64,000 nt of DNA. Origin: Zygnema cylindricum. Its lineage: Eukaryota; Streptophyta; Zygnematophyceae; Zygnematales; Zygnemataceae. This document shows, one piece after another, positions 58,367 to 64,000 of this stretch; position 1 is the stretch's first letter; every line of letters begins with the position of its first letter. The position numbers and the translations under genes are program-made. The stretch spans positions 221,829 through 285,828 of the forward strand of contig JBBHKE010000403.1 of the NCBI GenBank assembly GCA_037447655.1, written 5' to 3'. The notes under the pieces were generated by a model, which saw only the letters and a list, made by a program, of their open reading frames with translations, was not told the origin of the DNA and did no database searches.

Positions 58367-59249
58367 TCAGTAAATGATGTTTTTTTTTTGCATTTTAAAA
58401 CAACTAGTACCATCATGTATTTTTCGGTCTTTAGTTCGTCGTCTTTTCCACGCTAAATATATTGTCCAGATTATTATACATCTCCTACCATTCCCAAATA
58501 TGGTAAACGTCAACTGATTTTTCATTAAAACTTTAACAAAGATTTCCGATGAGACATACACTACAATACCATAAACTCGAATTATTGTTATTTCCAATAT
58601 TTTTATTTATTTATTTATTTTTGCCGGCATTTCACCGTACTTTGTGGTTGCCGTTCATTCGAGTGGGAGAGGCCTCGAGAGCGCAGATTCCCATCCTCGC
58701 TTCTTTTTATTGTCAATGTTTATTTCTTTTAATAAAGAACGTTTTTAAAAATGTTAATCTTTATTGTTGCTTTTTTATCATTGGGGGAGCGGTTGCCTAT
58801 TAAAACTGATGCGCTCCGCGCGTGTTCCTTGCTTGCTACAAGCTTTTGGAGCACGTCACCACCTGCTCTGCTGCTCTGCTCCTTTGTGAAGCAAAGTCTC
58901 CTCTTCCTATTGCCGTCATATATCGTCGAAACGTTACGCTTTTCAGTTTTCTTTACTGATTCCGGTCCCCCTCGAGGAAAAGAAGATTTGGAACCAGTGT
59001 ATTCTCCCTCCCTCGATTCCCATAGATTTGGAGACAGCTTTTGTGGTTCTATTTCCACCTCCTCCTCCTCCCGTAGATTCACGTCCTCCCTTGGCTTGCT
59101 AACGGGTTCTCTGATCGCAATACCCTCTTACCTTTTTTTTTTTAACTACTCTTTCACCCGCTTATCTTTTTACCTTTTTTTTTTCCTTTTTTTTTCCAAC
59201 GGCTCTGTCTGCACCTCTTTCCAAAAGACCGGGCCACCGGATTTTCCGG
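58367..59249. other. Intergenic between convergent genes, no supported gene
   Basis: A plus-strand frame (58751-59371) and a minus-strand frame (59082-58729) overlap here. Neither shows a recognisable domain, and the plus frame runs into a microsatellite. I leave both uncalled. Confidence 0.4.
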
Positions 59250-59355
59250 GAGAGGGAGAGGGAGAGGGGGAGAGGGAGAGAGGGAGAGGGAGAGGGAGAG
59301 AGGGCGAGAGGGAGAGGGAGAGGGCAAGAGGGAGAGAGGGAGAGAGGGAGGGATG
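59250..59355 (+). repeat. (GGGAGA)n tract
   Basis: About 105 bp of GGGAGA/GGGAGAGA repeats, like the low-complexity DNA that also encodes the acidic insert of the NUDX19-type protein. Confidence 0.9.
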
Positions 59356-60506
59356 GTGGAGCTACTTCTAATCCCGTTTACCCTACTGGTGGGGATGTCC
59401 CAACTTTTGGCCACCACTTCTCCCAGCTTCTGATAGATGGACATCTACCTCTGCTCCTTTCCTCTCATGCTTTTTTGGATCTACCTCCATCTGTTTTTCC
59501 CTCCTCTCGTGCTTTTTTGGATCTATCTCTTGGTGTTCCCTCCTCCCGAGAGGTCTTTTCCCCAAATTCGAGGACATTTGATAAAACCCGACTGTCCCCT
59601 GCTTCCTCCTGGCCCACAACGGGTGGGAGAGCCGAGTGACACGCCCCTATAAAAGCCCTAAAAGGCCCTAAAAAACTCGGAGCTCCCACCTGTCCTTCCG
59701 TCCATCCAGAGGTACTCCAACCGGGAAACCTTATTGGGTCCATCATTTGTTCCCAAAATTCCCCTCCAGACACTGTTTGGAATCATGACGTTATAATCCG
59801 CGCTGGCGTAAATTCTTGTCTCCAGTAAAAATCGATTTAAGAAAAGTTTTTCCCTTTCCTTTCCACTCACATGTGTCAACCAAGCACAGTTAGTTAACCG
59901 AAACATTAAAAAAACATTTTTTTGACTAAAACTACAACAGAAATAATTCCAATATACACACATGGAAAATTTATTACATTATTTTCAAGCATTTGACCTA
60001 CTTTCGGTTTGTTTGTATCTTACCTTGCAAAGAACAGCACAAAAGATCAAAGGTATACCTGGGTTTTTCCATCGTGAATGTTTTTCCCTAAACTGAGTTT
60101 AAAAAAAAAAAAAAACAAACACCCACACACACAAACACGCAGTGGAGACGAACCAAAGTGACATCGCAAAAATTTCAAGAAAGAGAGGTAACTTCTGTAG
60201 TTTTTTTTTCCCCTAAGAAATACTCGACCCAATTCCAACTGTTGGAAGCTTGAAAGTTTCTCTGTTTCTTACAAATTTCATAAACTTATATACACAATAG
60301 TCAATTTCCCGGGGAACAAAGTTCTATTTCGGCCCAAAAAATTGCATAAACAGCTGAGCATCTAAATTATAAAAAAACCCGATTTTGATGTAAACCGACG
60401 TTCAAAAAAAAAAAAACCTCACCCATTGTACACAACCCGCTAAGCGATTATACACGCAAAAAAGAAAAAAAATAAAACCACCCTGTTAAAATCTATAAAT
60501 TTCTCT
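59356..60506. other. 3' flank of the DEP-DUF547 gene with an unassigned open frame
   Basis: A plus-strand frame from the GGGAGA tract to about 59639 is open for some 95 codons with a tandem Ala-Phe-Leu-Asp-Leu repeat; its minus complement (59619-59383) is also open with a Glu-Val-Asp-Pro-Lys-Lys-His-Glu-Arg repeat. The underlying DNA is a ~48-bp tandem duplication at about 59450-59530. I do not call a gene. The rest is AT-rich. Confidence 0.35.
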
Positions 60507-63500
60507 TCAGTCATTTAGTGACCAGTCGTACTTCTTGAATTCAACCTTATAAGTTTTGCGAGTTAAAAGGTTGTTCATGTCCTCTCTTTTTTTTTCATCC
60601 AAATACGGTAACAACCATTTAAGACGTTCCTCTGTATTATTCCCAAAATCGACTTTATACCAGTCGAGAATTTTCGACAAAGTTACTATCCCAGTAACAG
60701 AATTAACTTCCACCTCACTCTCACAAAATGCCGAAACTGCTCCATCCAAAGCAGAATTCAAATTTTCGGCAGAATAAACTTTGATTGGGGGACAAGATTT
60801 CGCGCCACAATTCAAAGCAAAGTGAATTCGAGGCTCGTTTGGAGTCAAAGACCAAAACCTTCGCGGATCTTTTCCTCCAAAAGGGCGTTTTCCAAATATA
60901 CTAAGTAAAGAGGTGGGCCGGTTTCCTCTCAAAATTCCGTGTTCTATGTCATCCAAAGATAAGTCGAAACCACCCACGTTGTACTTATTTGTACTATAAA
61001 ATAACAATCGTTGAGTGAAAGAAGTTGCTTGTCCTTTTGTAACCATTGTATGAACAACTAATGCATTATAAGTGTTTATCCAAAAAGCAAGTTTTCCCTC
61101 TCTTGTCAAGGAATTTACATCAACCTGGACAGGAACAAAACGAAAAAGGTAAAAGAAAATTAAAACAATAGTAAATGATTTCAGTATTTGACAAAAAAGG
61201 ATATTTACATGAGAGCTAACAAGAAGGGTGGCTCTAGTTCTAGGATTATTTACTGCGGTTTTTTTGGGTTTTTTGAGGTTTCTTGGGATTTTGAAGGTTT
61301 TAGAAAATCCAAACTATAGCTGTCAAAACTAAGACTGCTTTTATCGAGTAGTTAGGTCTGGTTAAATTTTCCAAGTAAATCAACCTAACTTAAAGAATGC
61401 ATAAATTCATGTATTTTCTTTAGTGTTGTGTATCGGTAAAATTCCTATCGCGATAAATCCAATAACCAATATATCGTTATTAGTATCGCTAAGGGGGGGC
61501 GATATATCGTCATCGTTATTGGTAAGAGATTATCGCCCATAAATCGGATAACCGATAACCGATATATGCCAGGGGAGAGGAGGGGTGCGTTGATTTTTTT
61601 TTCGTTGGAGTACAGAACTTCAGTACAGAATACGGAATTGTACGTATAAAGTACAGAACCAATATATCGAGTGCCGGTAGATCAAAAAAGCTATATACCA
61701 GTTATTGGTAAAAAGGCTACCCACACACAACAATAATTTGTATACATAACAACTGACAGTGATATTTTCACAAAAAGTGGGGTCATTTTTGCTGTACATT
61801 GTACTAATTTCACAATGTGGCGCAATATGATTTTCTGTTGTATCAAATCGGGCCATCTCAAGTTCTGTATCGCGAAATTGTACCACATACGACATTCTTT
61901 CGACACGCTATTTGATGCGATCCAATAACTATATTTTATCCCTTGGTACAAATTTGATACAGAACGCGTGACTTTTCATAACTAATGGTCATGTATATCC
62001 TGTACGGCTCGTAATACCTGGTCACATTGTCATATTTTGACACGTGGACACTCAATAATGTGTCCTCAACTTCATGATCATTCAGATTTGCAAAATCTTG
62101 TTTGCCATCCATTTGTAATTGGACAGCTACATCTTGACTAATTGTGGAGTTTCATAAATTTTATTTTTGGTTTACAGTGGCGGTGTATGGAATATTGCGC
62201 TTGATACAAAATTTATCGCGTAATGGGGGTCAAATAAAAACTCGGTACCAAGTATCGCCAAATAGTTCTCAATGTACATTCACTCCTCGAAATGCTATGT
62301 CTACCATTCAAAAATAAACGCGTGAACATGTAGTTCGACAATGAATTGCAGATTGTTGATATAGAAAGTGGATGAAAGCTTCACCCAAACAATCTTTTAC
62401 GGATATAGAAATCAATCCAATCACGAAATAGTGTTGAATGATAAGTAATAACACAATTCTTAACGCTAATTTTTTTAAAAGTCGAAATCACCCACGTCAT
62501 TTGGAACTAAATCAGAATTAATAACACTATCATAAACCTCATGATAATAATTTCTTTACTGTAATAGTGATCCACGGTATACTTTCTCATTAGTTAATTA
62601 AGTGCCGAGCTTATAATACAAAGTTCATCTGAAATAGACCTGATCTGACTAAGCGGCTTTTGACATTTAAAAGGAAGAGAGAGAGGGAGGAGGGCCCTCT
62701 TCGCCAGAAAGTTTGTGAAAAACTTTGACTGTGTTGTTAACTTGGTAATCCCAGTGACCTTCAAACAGAAATGCAAGAGATAATTATCTTCTAAAGGTTT
62801 TGTATGACTGAAAAGAAAACAATAGACTTAAGTCTTCTTTACTCTTTGCAAAGTATTCCGAGGGAAAAAAATAAAAGCATAGCTGTGCACTTTGAGAGAA
62901 AACATTATGGTAAAAAAGCTAAGAAACTGTTATGTTTATTGAATGACCAAAAGAACCCCGGATTAGACTCACTTATGAGCAAAAACACATAAAAAGTGAA
63001 TGACACCCTCTCCTTCTCTCATATTTCTCCTCATTATTCATCATCAAGTCGAGGTACAAAACAAACAAACTTAGTTTTAACTCCATTAATAACGTTAAAT
63101 GCAAAACCCACCTTAAATGAAGTAAAGTCATATGTAGTCAGGTCGAAAAGATTTCAATCAACAACCGAAGGACAAAACAAAAGAGAAATGAAAAGAGAAA
63201 TGAAGGAGAAAATGAAAAGAAAAAAGAAATAATAACTCACTTTTCGGGAAGCCAAATAGAGAAATGAAAGGAGAAATGGAAGGAGGACTGAGATAATAAA
63301 CTCACTTTTTGGAGCAATAAAAAGAGAAATAAAAGGAGAAATGAAAGGAGAAAGGAAATAATAACTCACATTTTGGGGAAACGAAGAGAGAAATGAAAGA
63401 AGAAATCAAAGAGGACAGAGATAACAAACTCACTTTTTGCAACTCTTCTGTGGCTTCAACATAGCTTTCAAATTCTGGACTACCTTTCAAAGCTCCGTAA

Positions 63501-63962
63501 TTTACAGATAGTCCATCTGGGGAGAGAGCAAACTCATATAGTTCCAAGATTCGAGTCCTTAACTCTTCAGCAACCTTTTGTTCCCCATAGACAGATAATG
63601 AGCAAAAAAAAAAACCCAAGTTAAAAATAGAACTGGAGTCAAAATAAATTGGAATCGAAAAAACTTGAGCCGCAAAAGGAGTAAAGAAAACGTGAGTGAA
63701 AAGAAAAAGCTTGAGTAAAAAAAAACTGTTATAATTTTATATTTAAGTCTTTTTTTATTATTTTACTCACATCTGAAGCTGGTCTGGCAGGTTTCAGCCA
63801 CGCTTGTCTCCCATTCAAAGAAGAGCTGAACGGCGCCTCATCTGAATGGAGACGGAAAAAAGAGTCCACTGACGCAGAAAATCCCTCACTATATGTAAAA
63901 TGGTGTAATAATTGGGCCTGTTGGAGCTCTTTCCCCATTTCCTCTGCCTCTGTAGCATCCAG
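60507..63962 (-). CDS. DEP-DUF547 domain protein (3' part, runs off the window)
   Basis: Three minus-strand exons join in phase 0 at consensus GT/AG sites: 63962-63771, 63574-63434 and 61124-60507 (317 codons to the stop). More exons must lie right of the window, since the first begins after an acceptor. The first exon gives the end of a DEP domain (Gln-Leu-Leu-His-His-Phe-Thr-Tyr...Phe-Phe-Arg-Leu) and Lys-Pro-Ala-Arg-Pro-Ala-Ser. The second and third form DUF547: Val-Asn-Tyr-Gly-Ala-Leu, Thr-Arg-Glu-Gly-Lys-Leu-Ala-Phe-Trp-Ile-Asn-Thr-Tyr-Asn-Ala-Leu, Pro-Arg-Ile-His-Phe-Ala-Leu-Asn-Cys-Gly-Ala-Lys-Ser-Cys-Pro-Pro. In plants this pair occurs in DEP/glutaredoxin-like/DUF547 proteins of unknown biochemical role; whether a glutaredoxin-like part is present cannot be seen. 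The 2.3-kb intron 61125-63433 holds transposon remnants. Confidence 0.88.
61421..61570. mobile_element. hAT-like element, left-end fragment, in DUF547 intron
   Basis: It begins with the family terminus TAGTGTTGTGTATCGGTAA and continues with TATCG-rich subterminal repeats for about 150 bp. No matching right end or TSD was found, so it is truncated. Confidence 0.65.
62430..62579. mobile_element. Degenerate mariner-like MITE in DUF547 intron
   Basis: The right terminus is recognisable (GTAATAGTGATCCACGGTA near 62561-62579, complement of the family end), and the interior has TTAACGCTAATTTTTTT as in the 539-560-bp copies. The left terminus is decayed. Confidence 0.45.
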
Positions 63963-63984
63963 CTGATAAAAAAAAGAAAAACGA

Positions 63985-64000
63985 GAGAGAGAGAGAGAGA
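63985..64000. repeat. (GA)n tract at window edge
   Basis: A GAGAGA run within the intron upstream of the first visible DUF547-gene exon. Confidence 0.8.

Noticed and set aside
58729-59371. Overlapping plus- and minus-strand frames with Ser/Arg-rich products as a gene between NUDX19 and DUF547
   Set aside because: No domain, no splice support, and the plus frame runs through a GGGAGA microsatellite.

Overview
The window is nuclear DNA of a eukaryote, most likely a green plant of the streptophyte line (land plant outside the seed plants, or a charophyte alga). The clues are Ty1/copia retrotransposons of plant type, a multi-exon gene of the plant NUDX19 NADH diphosphatase type, a DEP-DUF547 gene of plant architecture, and a triose-phosphate-translocator-like exon. 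Introns have GT...AG ends and T-rich acceptors. I cannot name the species. A 10-base N gap at 20463-20472 marks a scaffold join.

Layout. 1-16.7 kb is a stack of degenerate Ty1/copia elements. Two minus-strand copies (A, B) of one family share an LTR and end in a second LTR at 9476. They are followed by the 3' end of a plus-strand copy (D), by a better preserved minus-strand element (C) with two nearly identical LTRs, and by the 5' end of another plus-strand copy (E). 16.7-34.9 kb is non-coding DNA packed with non-autonomous DNA transposons. I could delimit several by terminal inverted repeats plus target-site duplications (TSDs): hAT-like (8-bp TSD), PIF/Harbinger-like (TAA/TTA), and small Tc1/mariner-like MITEs (TA). 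A solo-LTR-like insertion and an apparently identical 1.74-kb duplication (23090-24829 and 31093-32832), carrying the first exon of a triose-phosphate-translocator-like gene, also lie here.

The main discovery is at 35235-38545: a five-exon, in-frame gene of 783 codons for a Crypton-type tyrosine recombinase. It has the catalytic Arg / His-x-x-Arg / Trp / Tyr set, a coiled coil and a C-terminal GCR1_C-like domain. It is flanked by a telomere-like short tandem repeat upstream and three diverged copies of a ~340-bp repeat downstream. It looks intact and may be an active or recently active Crypton, an element class best known from fungi, oomycetes and animals.

42206-44562 is a predicted four-exon gene for an unrecognised 425-aa protein with hydrophobic segments near the C-terminus. 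45.6-51 kb is again nested MITEs. 52238-56735 is a complete six-exon NUDX19-type gene (431 aa), convergent with a minus-strand DEP-DUF547 gene (60507 to beyond the right edge), whose large intron also holds transposon debris. Apart from these host genes the window is a record of nested transposition. Several insertions can be proven because a related unfilled copy of the target is present elsewhere in the same window.
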